NCBI GenBank assembly: GCA_016215625.1
Contig: JACRIW010000099.1
Span: 1-40,339 of the forward strand
Origin: Candidatus Eiseniibacteriota bacterium
GTDB lineage: Bacteria; Eisenbacteria; RBG-16-71-46
Length of the DNA: 40,339 bases
Direction: 5' to 3'
A program made the translations under genes and the position numbers. The notes beneath the pieces are model-generated. The model did no database searches, was not told the origin of the DNA, and worked only from the letters and a program-made list of their open reading frames with translations. Positions 12,168 through 21,182 of the stretch are shown one piece after another. The stretch's first letter is position 1, and each line of letters begins with the position of its first letter.

Positions 12168-15100
12168 TTACCGCACGATCGTCACGCGCACCGACGCGAT
12201 CTTGCCCGCCTGGGCGAGACGCGCGAAGTACACGCCCGACGCCACACCGGACGCGTCGAGCGAGACGCGGTGCGTGCCGGCGGCCAGCGTGCCGAGGTCC
12301 TTGCCGGCGACGCGACGGCCCGTGACATCCACGAGCTCGAGGCTCGCGGGCGACGCCGAACCGAGCGACACGCTCAGCTGCAGCGAGCCACGCGCCGGGT
12401 TGGCCGACAGCGAGCGCAGCGCGAACTGCGTCTCGAGCGGCACGTCCACCCACACCTGGCCGAGCATGCGCTCGACGCCGTTGTGGATGACGCCGATCTT
12501 GTACTCGTAGCTGCGGCCGGCGACGACGTTCGCGTCCTCGTACGTGAGCAGGCCGTCACCGTCCGCCTGCAGGTCCTGCACGTACGCGAACTCGCCGGGG
12601 ATCGCGCGGCGATAGAGCTTCATCGACTCACGCGCGCCGTCGGCCGAGTACCACGTCATCTTCGGGTGGCCGTTGACGATCTCCGATCCGACCAGCGCGA
12701 GCTGCGTGGCGACCGGGGCGTCGAGCAAGCGCTCCCACATGCCGCGGCCGTGCGTGGCGACGCGCAGCGTGCGGCTCGTGGGCTGGATCTTCATGTCGAA
12801 CACCGACACGACCGGCATGCCCGTCGTGTACGGCGCCCACGTCGCGCCACCGTCGAACGACTGGTACACACCCACGTCCGTGCCCGCGAACACGCGCGAG
12901 GGCACCATGGGATCGATCGCGAAGGCGTTGACCGGCACGTCCGGCAGGCCGAAGCCCGACGCCGACCAGGTCGGCGTGCCCGTCATGAGGTTCGTGGTCT
13001 TCCACACGTGCTGGCCGGCGGGAATGTTGAAGCCGCCGAAGCAGACGTACGCCTTGTTGGGATCGGTCGGATCGATGGCGATGCGGCCGATGTACTTCAC
13101 CGGCATGCCGGCACCGGTCATGTTCACCAGCGTGCTCGAACCGGTCGTCGTGCCCCAGATCTGGGCGTTGTTCAGGCCGACCAGACGCACGTTGTCGTCC
13201 GAAGGCGCGATGCCGACCGCGCTGATCGGCACGCCGAGTCCGCTCGCCGTCGCGATGGGCGCCTGGCTGACGACGGGGTTCGTGGCGCCGCCGTCCGTCG
13301 AACGGTGCAGGCGGTCCGTCGCGTAGTAGATCGAGTTGAACGGCGAGCCCGGGCCACGCACCAGCGGCGCGTAGAAGTTCACGTTCTCGCTCACGAGGAT
13401 GCCGTTCAGGTTCTGGCCGACCACTCCCCAGTTGCCGTCGAACGCCGACCCGACGTTCGCCGAGACGGCGTACGCCACCAGGTTGTTCCGCTGGTTGAAG
13501 TAGGTGTGGTACATGCGCACGTTCGAGTTGTCCGGCGCGTTCTGGTCGATCACCGCGAAGCCGCCGTCACCGAAGTCGATGCGGTTCCACGTGCCGTTCG
13601 GCAGGTAGTGCTGCGTGCCGTTGTCCTGCGTGCCGCCGATCGAGAAGTTCGGGTCGGTCGGGTGCACGTCGAGGCTCTGGTACTGCGCGGCGCTGAACGG
13701 GAACACGTTCAGGCTGGTCCAGGTCGCGCCACCGTTCGTGGACTTCCAGATGCCGCCGTCGTTGCCTTCGTACACGATGTTCGGGTCCGACGGGGCGAAC
13801 ACGATCGCGTGCGCGTCGGCGTGCAGGCCGACGTCGGCCACGCCCGCCGCCGTGAAGCTCGCGCCGGCGTTGACCGAACGCGCGTACACGCGCGAGCACG
13901 TGCCGTTGCCGGCGCCGCCGAGCAGGATGACGTTCGCGTCCGTGGGGCTGATCGCCACGGGCAGGTCGTAGAAGCACTGGCCGCCGCAGTAGCCGCCGCC
14001 GCCCGCGAGCTTCGCCGACCACGTGAGGCCGCCGTCGGTCGAGCGGCGCAGGGCGCCGCTGCCGGTCGTGCACGACGTGCCGGCCGCGGTCTCGCCGGTG
14101 CCGACGATGATCGTGGTGGCCGCGCCGACGCGGTTCGCCGCGAACGCGCCGCGCGCATTGCTGACCGTGGTGACGAACGTCTGCGTGAACGTGCCCGCGC
14201 CCTTCGCGTTCGTGGTGCGGTAGATGCCGCCGTTGAGCGCGGTCGTGGTGCCGTTCGCCCAGCACAGGATCGTGTTGGCGGTCGCGTCCGTCGGGTCGTA
14301 GATCATGTCGGCGATGACCTGGTTGCCCGACACGTCCGGCGCGATGCTCGCCGCCGAAGAGACCGTCAGCTTCGTGAACGACGGGCTCGCCGAGGTGGCG
14401 TTGGTCGAACGGTAGATGCCGCGCAGCGCGGTGATCGGGGGCGAGGAGCCGAACGGTTCGCCGCCCAGGCCGCCGATGCCGCTCGCGGTCGAGCAGAACA
14501 CGATCGCCGGATCGGCCGGATCCACGAGGATCTTCGAGATCGAGCGGCCCGTGAACGTCTTCGCGCCGATGATGTCCGTGGTCGGTGTCGGGTTGAACGG
14601 TCCGTTCAGGACCGCCGCGCCGGCCGCGTCGTCGATGCGGTAGAGACCGACACCGAAGAACGAGTCGGCCGAGCCGTTCGCTTCACCGGTGCCGACGTAC
14701 AGGATGCTCGGATCCGACGGCGCGAGCGCGAGCGAACCGATCGCCAGCGAAGCCGCGTTGTCGAAGATCGCCGTCCACGAGGCACCGCCGTCGAGCGAGC
14801 GCCACACGCCGCCCTGGGCCGCACCGACGTACACGATGTTCGGGTTCGTCGGGTGCACGCAGATCGCCGAGACGCGGCCCGAGATCGCCGTGCTGACGCT
14901 GGTCGTCTGGCCGTTCGGGATGGGCCAGGGGCCGATCGGCGTCCACGTGCCGGCCGAGACGAACGGCGCGAGCGCACGGCCCTGCGTGGAAAGCTGGCGG
15001 ACGGCGCCGAGGCGCGCCTGGATGAGCGCGTCGCTCGGAGCGCTGCCGTAGCGCAGCTCGTCGAAGGCGGCGCGCGCCTTCAGGTACGCTTCCTTGTCGA

Positions 15101-15218
15101 TCTCGCCACCGATGCCGGTGGGAAGATCGGGATCGCTCTCGACGGCCTGCGCGAACGAAACCGTCGCGCTGGCCGCGATCAGAACGACCGAGATGAACAT
15201 GCCGAGCCACTTCTTCAT
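12168..15218 (-). CDS. Secreted Asp-box (VPS10/sialidase-like) beta-propeller protein with C-terminal FlgD/Por-like domain
   Basis: A 1016-residue exported protein with a clear Sec signal peptide (1-23). After a short helical segment, repeated propeller blades carry Asp-box motifs of the SxDGGxTW type: SLDGGASW (141-148), STDGGLTW, STNGGATW, a degenerate STDGGAT, and SFDGGATW. Blades also repeat the phrase PxDPxxxYVG. The last roughly 85 residues (PARGSLQLSVSLG ... GVYFARL) form a FlgD/type-IX-like Ig domain with the SGVYFARL strand seen in surface-anchored or secreted proteins of the FCB group. Sialidase catalytic residues are not evident, so enzymatic activity should not be assumed. The ATG at 15218 follows GGAGGA. 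An AT-richer stretch at about 15300-15345 probably holds its promoter. Confidence 0.85.
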   Translation of the reverse strand: MKKWLGMFISVVLIAASATVSFAQAVESDPDLPTGIGGEIDKEAYLKARAAFDELRYGSAPSDALIQARLGAVRQLSTQGRALAPFVSAGTWTPIGPWPIPNGQTTSVSTAISGRVSAICVHPTNPNIVYVGAAQGGVWRSLDGGASWTAIFDNAASLAIGSLALAPSDPSILYVGTGEANGSADSFFGVGLYRIDDAAGAAVLNGPFNPTPTTDIIGAKTFTGRSISKILVDPADPAIVFCSTASGIGGLGGEPFGSSPPITALRGIYRSTNATSASPSFTKLTVSSAASIAPDVSGNQVIADMIYDPTDATANTILCWANGTTTALNGGIYRTTNAKGAGTFTQTFVTTVSNARGAFAANRVGAATTIIVGTGETAAGTSCTTGSGALRRSTDGGLTWSAKLAGGGGYCGGQCFYDLPVAISPTDANVILLGGAGNGTCSRVYARSVNAGASFTAAGVADVGLHADAHAIVFAPSDPNIVYEGNDGGIWKSTNGGATWTSLNVFPFSAAQYQSLDVHPTDPNFSIGGTQDNGTQHYLPNGTWNRIDFGDGGFAVIDQNAPDNSNVRMYHTYFNQRNNLVAYAVSANVGSAFDGNWGVVGQNLNGILVSENVNFYAPLVRGPGSPFNSIYYATDRLHRSTDGGATNPVVSQAPIATASGLGVPISAVGIAPSDDNVRLVGLNNAQIWGTTTGSSTLVNMTGAGMPVKYIGRIAIDPTDPNKAYVCFGGFNIPAGQHVWKTTNLMTGTPTWSASGFGLPDVPVNAFAIDPMVPSRVFAGTDVGVYQSFDGGATWAPYTTGMPVVSVFDMKIQPTSRTLRVATHGRGMWERLLDAPVATQLALVGSEIVNGHPKMTWYSADGARESMKLYRRAIPGEFAYVQDLQADGDGLLTYEDANVVAGRSYEYKIGVIHNGVERMLGQVWVDVPLETQFALRSLSANPARGSLQLSVSLGSASPASLELVDVTGRRVAGKDLGTLAAGTHRVSLDASGVASGVYFARLAQAGKIASVRVTIVR

Positions 15219-15496
15219 GCGTCCTCCGGGGGCTGGGGAAATGAGTGCGCACGCCGAAGGACGGGGTCGCCCGGCGAGCCACGGTGCGACAGCTGGTGGA
15301 GAGATTAGGTTCTGTGGCCTGACAAGGACATGAAAAAGTCACGAACGCGGTACCGGCGGCGCGATGTTCGCCACGACGCAACTCCCGCGCGTCCTGCTGC
15401 ACGCTCTCATCCCGGAGAGCGCCCGCCCGGCCCGCTCGACAAGCCCCGCCGGGAACGCGCACGATGCGCGCTCACCTTCCGAATCCGGAGACGCAC
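15219..15496. other. Divergent intergenic region between the propeller gene and ridA
   Basis: This 278-base gap separates two divergent starts and should carry promoters for both. It contains the most AT-rich stretch of the neighbourhood (about 15300-15345, with GAGATTAGG and ATGAAAAAGTC). I could not find a well-spaced -35/-10 pair, and I see no small gene or repeat. Confidence 0.4.
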
Positions 15497-15844
15497 ATGC
15501 CCATTTCGAGACTCGCGCCGGGTCCCCGGCTTTCCGGCGTCGTCATTCACGGCGACACGGTCTATCTCGCCGGCCACGTGGTGGCCGACCGATCGCTGGG
15601 TGTGAAGGGCCAGACCGAGGCGATCCTCAAGCGCATCGACGAGCGCCTCGCCGAGGCGGGCACCGACAAGACCCGGCTGCTGTCGGTGACCATCTACCTC
15701 GCCGACATCGCGACGTTCGACGAGATGAACGAGGCCTGGGACGCCTGGGTGGACCGCGCGGCGGCGCCCGCACGCGCCACCGTGGGCGCGGCGCTCGCGT
15801 CGCCCGAATACCTCGTCGAGATCAGCGCGATCGCGGCGCGCTGA
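15497..15844 (+). CDS. RidA family (YjgF/UK114) enamine/imine deaminase-like protein
   Basis: A 115-residue small cytosolic protein of the usual RidA size. RidA hydrolyses reactive enamines/imines such as 2-aminoacrylate made by PLP enzymes. The C-terminal signature PARATVGAALASPEYLVEISAIA carries the conserved arginine and the acidic residue of the active cleft, and YLAGHV plus QTEAILKRID match the family core. The ATG at 15497 follows GGAG; an upstream in-frame ATG at 15464 has no ribosome site. The substrate class cannot be fixed, because several RidA subfamilies differ in activity. Confidence 0.88.
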   Translation: MPISRLAPGPRLSGVVIHGDTVYLAGHVVADRSLGVKGQTEAILKRIDERLAEAGTDKTRLLSVTIYLADIATFDEMNEAWDAWVDRAAAPARATVGAALASPEYLVEISAIAAR

Positions 15845-15886
15845 CCGCGCCGGCGCCGCACGCCTCACGCCGCTCGCCGCACGAAA

Positions 15887-15912
15887 AAGGCGCCCCGTGC
15901 CCGGGGCGCCTT
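15887..15912. terminator. Bidirectional terminator between ridA and the dinB-like gene
   Basis: AAGGCGCCCC (15887-15896) pairs with GGGGCGCCTT (15903-15912) around a six-base loop. The plus strand continues CTTCC and the minus strand TTTCG directly after the stem (TTTTT counting its closing A-T pairs), so it can serve both convergent genes. Confidence 0.85.
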
Positions 15913-15932
15913 CTTCCTTCCGGCGGCTGCGC

Positions 15933-16436
15933 CTACATGCTGCCTTCGTCCGCGCTCGGCCCGTAGAGCGCCGGCACCTTCGCGCCCGTCAGGCGCAGGT
16001 ACACGGTCAGCTGGCCGCGGTGATGGATCATGTGGTTCATGACGAACGTGCGCAGGATCGCGGCCTTCGGCATGGCGAAGTGCACCTGCTCGCCCGTGCG
16101 CCCGGTCCACGTGCGCATCATCGCCTCGTCGGTCGCCTTCTCGAGCTCGGCGCGCGCCGCCTTCACGTTGCCGTCGAACTCCTCGAGGATCACCGCGGTG
16201 CTCGCGGGCTCCTCGTACTTCGGCGCGGGGAACGTCGCGAAGTCGAGCTCGTCGGTCGTCAGCGTCATCTGCGCCCACATGGGCACGTTCGCGAGGTGCT
16301 TCGCGAGCTGGCCGAGCGTCCACGACTTCTCGTGCGGCTTGAAGCCGAAGCTCGCCTTCTCGCACCGCTCCAGCGCCACGCGCAGCTGCGCCATCTCGTG
16401 ATCGAACTCCGGGAGCAGCGCGTCCTTGATCGCCAT
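15933..16436 (-). CDS. DinB-family (four-helix metal-binding) protein
   Basis: A 167-residue cytosolic protein with the DinB/YfiT-like layout: an N-terminal helix, LGQLAKHLANVP with the first conserved His, and NHMIHHRGQL near residue 140 with the HHRGQ metal-ligand motif. Such proteins bind divalent metal through three histidines and include thiol-dependent transferases; many are of unknown function. Despite the name it is not the DNA polymerase DinB. The ATG at 16436 is preceded by AAGGAAG. It is 108 bases downstream of the amidohydrolase gene, separated by a large GC-rich inverted repeat, and shares a bidirectional terminator with ridA. Confidence 0.87.
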   Translation of the reverse strand: MAIKDALLPEFDHEMAQLRVALERCEKASFGFKPHEKSWTLGQLAKHLANVPMWAQMTLTTDELDFATFPAPKYEEPASTAVILEEFDGNVKAARAELEKATDEAMMRTWTGRTGEQVHFAMPKAAILRTFVMNHMIHHRGQLTVYLRLTGAKVPALYGPSADEGSM

Positions 16437-16459
16437 CGGGCCTCTTCCTTTCGGTGTTC

Positions 16460-16511
16460 GCGGCCTCCGGCCGCGCCGCGCGTGGTGCGCGCGGTGCGCG
16501 TCGGAGGCCGC
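16460..16511 (-). terminator. GC-rich inverted repeat between the amidohydrolase and dinB-like genes
   Basis: GCGGCCTCCG (16460-16469) and CGGAGGCCGC (16502-16511) are perfectly complementary, and the 32 bases between are almost pure GCGC that can fold further. It lies 33 bases after the amidohydrolase stop, so termination or attenuation before the dinB-like gene is likely. No U-tract. Confidence 0.5.
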
Positions 16512-16544
16512 CGGTGATGCGGGGATGTCTGGTGTCGCGGAGGC

Positions 16545-17897
16545 TCAGCGCGCGCGCGCGTGCGGGCCGCGCGGGCGGGCGTCGTACTTCTGGAACAACC
16601 GGACCTGGCGGTTCGACATCTCGACCGGCCGCCCGGCGATGAACACGGCGAGGCACTGCGTGGTGGTCTCGAGCGGATCGCCGTCCGTGATCTGCAGGTC
16701 GGCGATCTTGCCCGGCTCGATCGAGCCGAGCCGGTCGCCCGCGCCGACGATCTGCGCGGGATAGAGCGTCACGGCCTTGAGCGCCTCTTCGCGCGGCAGC
16801 CCGAACGCCGCCGCGAAGCCGGCGTGGTGCGGCAGGTTGCGCACGTTGGCCGCCGAGAAGCCGCCGCCCTGGCTCGCGATGCAGAAGCGCACGCCGGCCG
16901 CGGCGAGCTTGCCCGGCAGCGCGAACGCCTCGTCGTACGCATCCCAGCGCCGCCCCGGCATGACCTCCGTGCCCGCGACGATCACGGCGATGTCGCGCGC
17001 CTTGAGTTCGGGAGCGAGCATCCACGCGTCGCGCCCGCCGACGATCGCGACGCGCGTGAGCTTCTGCTCGTCCACGAAGGCGAGCAGCGCGCGGATCTGC
17101 GCGACGTGATCGGCGTGGAACCACACCGGCACCTCGCCGCGCACCACGCGCCGCATCGCGTCCCAGCGCGTGTCGGCGTCGTGCTTCGGGACGCCTGCCG
17201 CGCCCTCGGCCGCGCGCGCCTTCTCGTACGCGCGCGCGTCGTCGAACGCCGAGCGGATCGCGGCGATCGCCTCGTCGCGCTGGCGGTTCTGGTCCTCGTC
17301 GGACTGCTGCATCCACCACGCGCGCTGCGGCGTCATGTTGGGCCAGTTCACGTGCAGCGCCACCGCGCGCTGCACGGTCATGTCCTCCTGCGTCCAGCCG
17401 TCGAGGTGCAGGAGCGCCGACAGCCCGTGGATGGCGCCGCCGCCGGGAATCACGAGCGCGCTCGTGACGCCGTTCACGCGCGCGACCGGCAGCAGGTCGC
17501 TGTCGGGATTCACCATGACTTCGGCGCGCAGGTTGGGATTCACGTTGCCCACTTCCTGCGTGTCGTTGGCCCCCGTCACGGTGCCGACCTCGATGAGGCC
17601 GAGCTGCGTGTTGGCGTCGATGAAGCCGGGATACACGTGCCGGCCCTTCTGGTCGATCACCTTCGCGCCCGCGGGTACGGCGCCGTTCGCCTCGATCGAG
17701 ACGATGCGGCCGTTCTCGAACACGAGCGTGGCGTTGGGAACGTCGCCGCGCGTCACGGTGTGCACCGTGGCGCCGGTGATGGCGTACCTGCCCGCGGCGC
17801 CCGGGACTTCGGGCCCGGCCCACGCGGCGGTCGCGCCGGCCAGCCATGCGGCGAGCGCGAAACGCGCCGCGATCGAAACGTGCGTGCGGCGGCTCAT
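16545..17897 (-). CDS. Secreted amidohydrolase-like protein with degenerate metal site
   Basis: A 450-residue exported protein (signal peptide about 1-27) of the imidazolonepropionase-related amidohydrolase superfamily (COG1228 type). The fold landmarks are present: YAITGATVHTV, an N-terminal beta-sandwich, VYPGFIDANTQLGL (88-101), PDSDLLPVARVNGVTSALVIPGGG, and the C-terminal GSIEPGKIADLQITDGDPL. However the HxH metal pair is replaced by N96-x-Q98, and the usual Asp near the end of the barrel reads SQGGG. It is probably not a normal metallohydrolase on its own. Its ATG overlaps the stop of the upstream gene in ATGA, suggesting co-translation with the larger amidohydrolase and perhaps a complex with it. 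Confidence 0.85.
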   Translation of the reverse strand: MSRRTHVSIAARFALAAWLAGATAAWAGPEVPGAAGRYAITGATVHTVTRGDVPNATLVFENGRIVSIEANGAVPAGAKVIDQKGRHVYPGFIDANTQLGLIEVGTVTGANDTQEVGNVNPNLRAEVMVNPDSDLLPVARVNGVTSALVIPGGGAIHGLSALLHLDGWTQEDMTVQRAVALHVNWPNMTPQRAWWMQQSDEDQNRQRDEAIAAIRSAFDDARAYEKARAAEGAAGVPKHDADTRWDAMRRVVRGEVPVWFHADHVAQIRALLAFVDEQKLTRVAIVGGRDAWMLAPELKARDIAVIVAGTEVMPGRRWDAYDEAFALPGKLAAAGVRFCIASQGGGFSAANVRNLPHHAGFAAAFGLPREEALKAVTLYPAQIVGAGDRLGSIEPGKIADLQITDGDPLETTTQCLAVFIAGRPVEMSNRQVRLFQKYDARPRGPHARAR

Positions 17898-20800
17898 CGC
17901 GACACCTCCTCGCCCTGCTGGTCACGCGCGGCTTCGCTGCGGAAGGGCGCCGAGTGCCCCTGGTGCTCGCCGCAGTGGTTGCCGCTCTGATCGGTGTCCT
18001 CGAGGTAGCGCGGCGGGCGCGCTCCACGGCCGCGTCCTCCCGCCATCGGCGCGTCGGCTTTCGCCGCGCGCGCGGCGGCGATCAGCGCGTCGCGCTCGCG
18101 CGCGAGTTCGCCGCGGCCCGCCAGGTCGGCGGCGCGATCGAAGTACTTGCGGCCCTCGACCCACGTCTGCTCGCACACCGAGTACGGCGACAGCGGCACG
18201 CCGCTCCAGATCGCGAAGTCGGCGTCCTTGCCGGGCTCGAGCGAGCCGACGCGGCCGTCGATCTTGAGCGACTTCGCGGGATTCAGCGTCACCGTGCGGA
18301 TCGCCTCCTCGGGCGGCATGCCGCCGTACTTGATCGCCTTGCCCGCCTCGGTGTTCAGCCGGCGCGCGAGCTCCTCGCTGTCCGAGTTGAACCCGACGTT
18401 CACGCCGCGGTCCCACATGAGGTAGGCGTTCCACGGAATCGCGTCGATCACTTCCTGCTTGTACTGCCACCAGTCGGTGAAGCCCATGCCCGAGGCGCCG
18501 TGCGCCGCCATCTCGTCGGCGACCTTGTAGCCCTCGAGGATGTGCGTGAACGTGTTCACGCGGAAACCGAACTCCTCGGCGAGCCGCATGAGCATGAGGA
18601 TCTCGTCCTGCCGGTACGAGTGGCAGTGGATGAGGCGCTTGCCCGCGACGATCTCGGAGAGCGCGTCGAGCTGGATGTCGCGCCGCGGCGGTAGCGCTCG
18701 CTGGCCCGCGCGCCACTCGGCCCACGCGCGGTCGTAGTCGCGCGCGGCGAGGAACGCCTCGCGGATGCTCTGCTCGACGCCGCCGCGCGAGTGCGGGTAG
18801 CGGCTCGACACGTCGCCCGGCTCCCAGTTCGACTGCTTGGGGTTCTCGCCGAGCGCGAACTTCACCGTGCCCGGCGCCTCGCTCATGAACAGCTGGTCCG
18901 GCGAAGCGCCCCACTTGTTGCGGATCACCGCGCACTGCCCGCCGATCGCGTTGCACGAGCCGTGCAGCAGGTGCATCGCCGTCACGCCGCCCGCGAGCTG
19001 GCGATAGATGTTCGGGCTCTCGGAGTTGATCACGTCCTGGATGCGCACTTCGCACGTCACGTTGTTCGTGCACTCGTTGACGTTGCCGAGCACGGCGGCG
19101 TGGCTGTGCTCGTCGATGATGCCCGGGGCGACGTGCTTGCCGGTCGCGTCGTACACGAGCGCGCCCTTGGGCGCCGCGAGGTTGCGGCCGACCGAGACGA
19201 TGCGGTCGTTCTGCACGAGCAGGTCCGCGCCTTCCAGCGTGCCCTGCGGCCCGGCGGTCCAGATCGTCGCGTTGCGCACGAGCACCGTCTGCTGCTCGGG
19301 GATCGCCATGCGCCACGGCTCGCTGTTGCCCATCACCGCGGGCGACGCCACGAGAGCGGCGTCGGGTTTCTTGTCCCCACGGCGATCCTTCTTCTCGGCG
19401 GGCGTGCCCCGCACGGCGACCGACTGACCGGCCGCCCCGTTCATCGTGCCCGCGAGCGCGTCGTTCGCCGCGCGCAGGTCCACGCGCGCGGTCTCCTTCT
19501 CGCGCGTGAGCGTGAAACGCAGGCGCTTGCCGTCGAGCGACACCGCCGTCGCCGCGACCGTGTCCGCGCCGAACACGAGCTTCACCGTCGTGTCCTTGTC
19601 CGCGCCGACCATCATGGGCACCGTGCCCTTGCCCCAGTCGAGCACCCAGTCGCCCGTGGGCGCGGTCTCGTCCTTCGCCGCCTCGTAGCGGTTGCCGTCC
19701 ACCCACACCTCGCGCACCTTGCCGCCCGCGAACAGCGTGCCGCGCGTGACGGTGAAGTTCGCGAGCTTGCCCGGCGCGATCGTGCCGATGCGCGCGTCGA
19801 GGCCGAGCATCTTCGCGGGCACGGTCGTGACCGCGGCGAGCGCCGCGTCCGCCGAAAGGCCGCGCTGCACCGCCTTGCCGACGTTCTCCGCGAAGACCTT
19901 CACGTCGCGCAGGCCGTTCGTGGTGAACGCGAACGTCACGCCCGCCTTCGCGAGCGCCGCGGCGTTGCCCGGCGCCTCCTGCCACTGGCGCAGGGTCTCG
20001 GTCGCGACGTCGGCGGCGAGGTCGGCCGTGGACACGTCCGGCGCATCCGGAAACGCGACCGGCACGACCAGCGGGAAGCCCGTCGCCGCGACCAGCGCGA
20101 CGCGCTTGTATTCGTCGCCGCCCGTGACGATGCGGCCCGCGAGCCCGGCCTCTCGCATGAGCGCGGCCGAGCGCAGCACCTCGAGCATCTCGTCCGCCAC
20201 GAACTGCACCTGCTGCGTTCCGGCGATCGCGCCCTGCAGCGCCGCCCACGACAGGTTGGTCTCGGGGCGCGGCGTACCGGCGGGCTTCTTCGCGTACGCG
20301 GCGTTCGCGTCGCGATACCACCTGGCGTCCAGGAAGGTCTGGCGCGCGACCGCGATCGCACCCATGAGCGAGCCCGGGTAACCCTGCGGCTGCGGATCGA
20401 GCGCCGCGATCATCGAGGCGTCGGCGACGAGCGCGTTGGCGTTCGCCGGGCCGTCGCCGAGGCCGACCACCGCGCTCGTGCCGCGCACGATGCCGCGGCG
20501 CGGCGAGACCTGCGCCACGGTGAATCCGGCCGCGCGCAGCGCGCCGAGCTGGTCGGCGGACAGCGCGAGGTTCTCGATCATCCGGTACTCCGAGCGCACC
20601 GACGGCAGGCCGGACGCCGCGCCACGCGCGGGCTCGGCCGTGTCCGTCTGCGGGGCGCGCGGACGGCCGCCACCGCCGGGCAGGCGCGGCGGACCCGCGG
20701 GCGTGTCCTCGGCCGGCATCACGAACGCGTCCACGAGGCCCGCGTACACGGTGAGGCTGTCCATCTCCCACACGCGCGCGTCGGCGGGAATCGCGACGTC

Positions 20801-21022
20801 GGCGCCGACCGCCGTGACGAGCCCGTCGCGCACGACGATCGTGCCGCGCTCGATCACCTGGCCCGGCGCGAGCACGATGCGCGCGTGCGTGAGCGCGTGC
20901 ACGCGCGGCGTGCCGGCGAAGGCTTCGGGCGCCCGGCAGAAGGTGCAGGCGGCGGCCAGTGCGAGCGCGGCCGCGGTGAGCCGCCGCGCGAGGGCGGCGG
21001 GCGTACGGGGAGCGGAGGACAT
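17894..21022 (-). CDS. Secreted tandem amidohydrolase protein (one degenerate, one intact module)
   Basis: A 1042-residue exported protein with a signal peptide (about 1-37). Residues about 40-450 are an amidohydrolase module lacking the HxH pair (LVDAFVMPAED in its place). Residues about 455-560 form a beta-rich spacer. Residues about 575-1010 are a second module with an apparently complete site: H639-S-H641, a possible metal-bridging Lys721 in KFALGENP, H799/H801 (IHCHSYR), H827 (FTHILEG) and D881 (GFNSDSE). It probably hydrolyses a cyclic amide or peptide in the periplasm; the substrate is unknown. ATG 21022 follows GAGGAG at good spacing; the open frame upstream is rejected on this ground. 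It is co-transcribed with the third module (four-base overlap). Confidence 0.87.
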   Translation of the reverse strand: MSSAPRTPAALARRLTAAALALAAACTFCRAPEAFAGTPRVHALTHARIVLAPGQVIERGTIVVRDGLVTAVGADVAIPADARVWEMDSLTVYAGLVDAFVMPAEDTPAGPPRLPGGGGRPRAPQTDTAEPARGAASGLPSVRSEYRMIENLALSADQLGALRAAGFTVAQVSPRRGIVRGTSAVVGLGDGPANANALVADASMIAALDPQPQGYPGSLMGAIAVARQTFLDARWYRDANAAYAKKPAGTPRPETNLSWAALQGAIAGTQQVQFVADEMLEVLRSAALMREAGLAGRIVTGGDEYKRVALVAATGFPLVVPVAFPDAPDVSTADLAADVATETLRQWQEAPGNAAALAKAGVTFAFTTNGLRDVKVFAENVGKAVQRGLSADAALAAVTTVPAKMLGLDARIGTIAPGKLANFTVTRGTLFAGGKVREVWVDGNRYEAAKDETAPTGDWVLDWGKGTVPMMVGADKDTTVKLVFGADTVAATAVSLDGKRLRFTLTREKETARVDLRAANDALAGTMNGAAGQSVAVRGTPAEKKDRRGDKKPDAALVASPAVMGNSEPWRMAIPEQQTVLVRNATIWTAGPQGTLEGADLLVQNDRIVSVGRNLAAPKGALVYDATGKHVAPGIIDEHSHAAVLGNVNECTNNVTCEVRIQDVINSESPNIYRQLAGGVTAMHLLHGSCNAIGGQCAVIRNKWGASPDQLFMSEAPGTVKFALGENPKQSNWEPGDVSSRYPHSRGGVEQSIREAFLAARDYDRAWAEWRAGQRALPPRRDIQLDALSEIVAGKRLIHCHSYRQDEILMLMRLAEEFGFRVNTFTHILEGYKVADEMAAHGASGMGFTDWWQYKQEVIDAIPWNAYLMWDRGVNVGFNSDSEELARRLNTEAGKAIKYGGMPPEEAIRTVTLNPAKSLKIDGRVGSLEPGKDADFAIWSGVPLSPYSVCEQTWVEGRKYFDRAADLAGRGELARERDALIAAARAAKADAPMAGGRGRGARPPRYLEDTDQSGNHCGEHQGHSAPFRSEAARDQQGEEVSR

Positions 21023-21182
21023 CGGTGCATCTCCTCGGGCGGCGGAAACGGAAGGCCCGCGCCGGGCGGCCGGCGGAACCGGGGTGAGGACGGAAGGCAG
21101 GCACGTTAGAAGCGCCGGCGCGCCCCTCTCAAGCACGAAGTCGCCCGGGAGACGAGCGCGTGCGAACGGCCCACCAGTGCGG

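Noticed and set aside
15933..16436. DNA polymerase IV (DinB)
   Set aside because: The protein is 167 residues with the HHRGQ metal motif of the DinB/YfiT-like four-helix family, which only shares the name.
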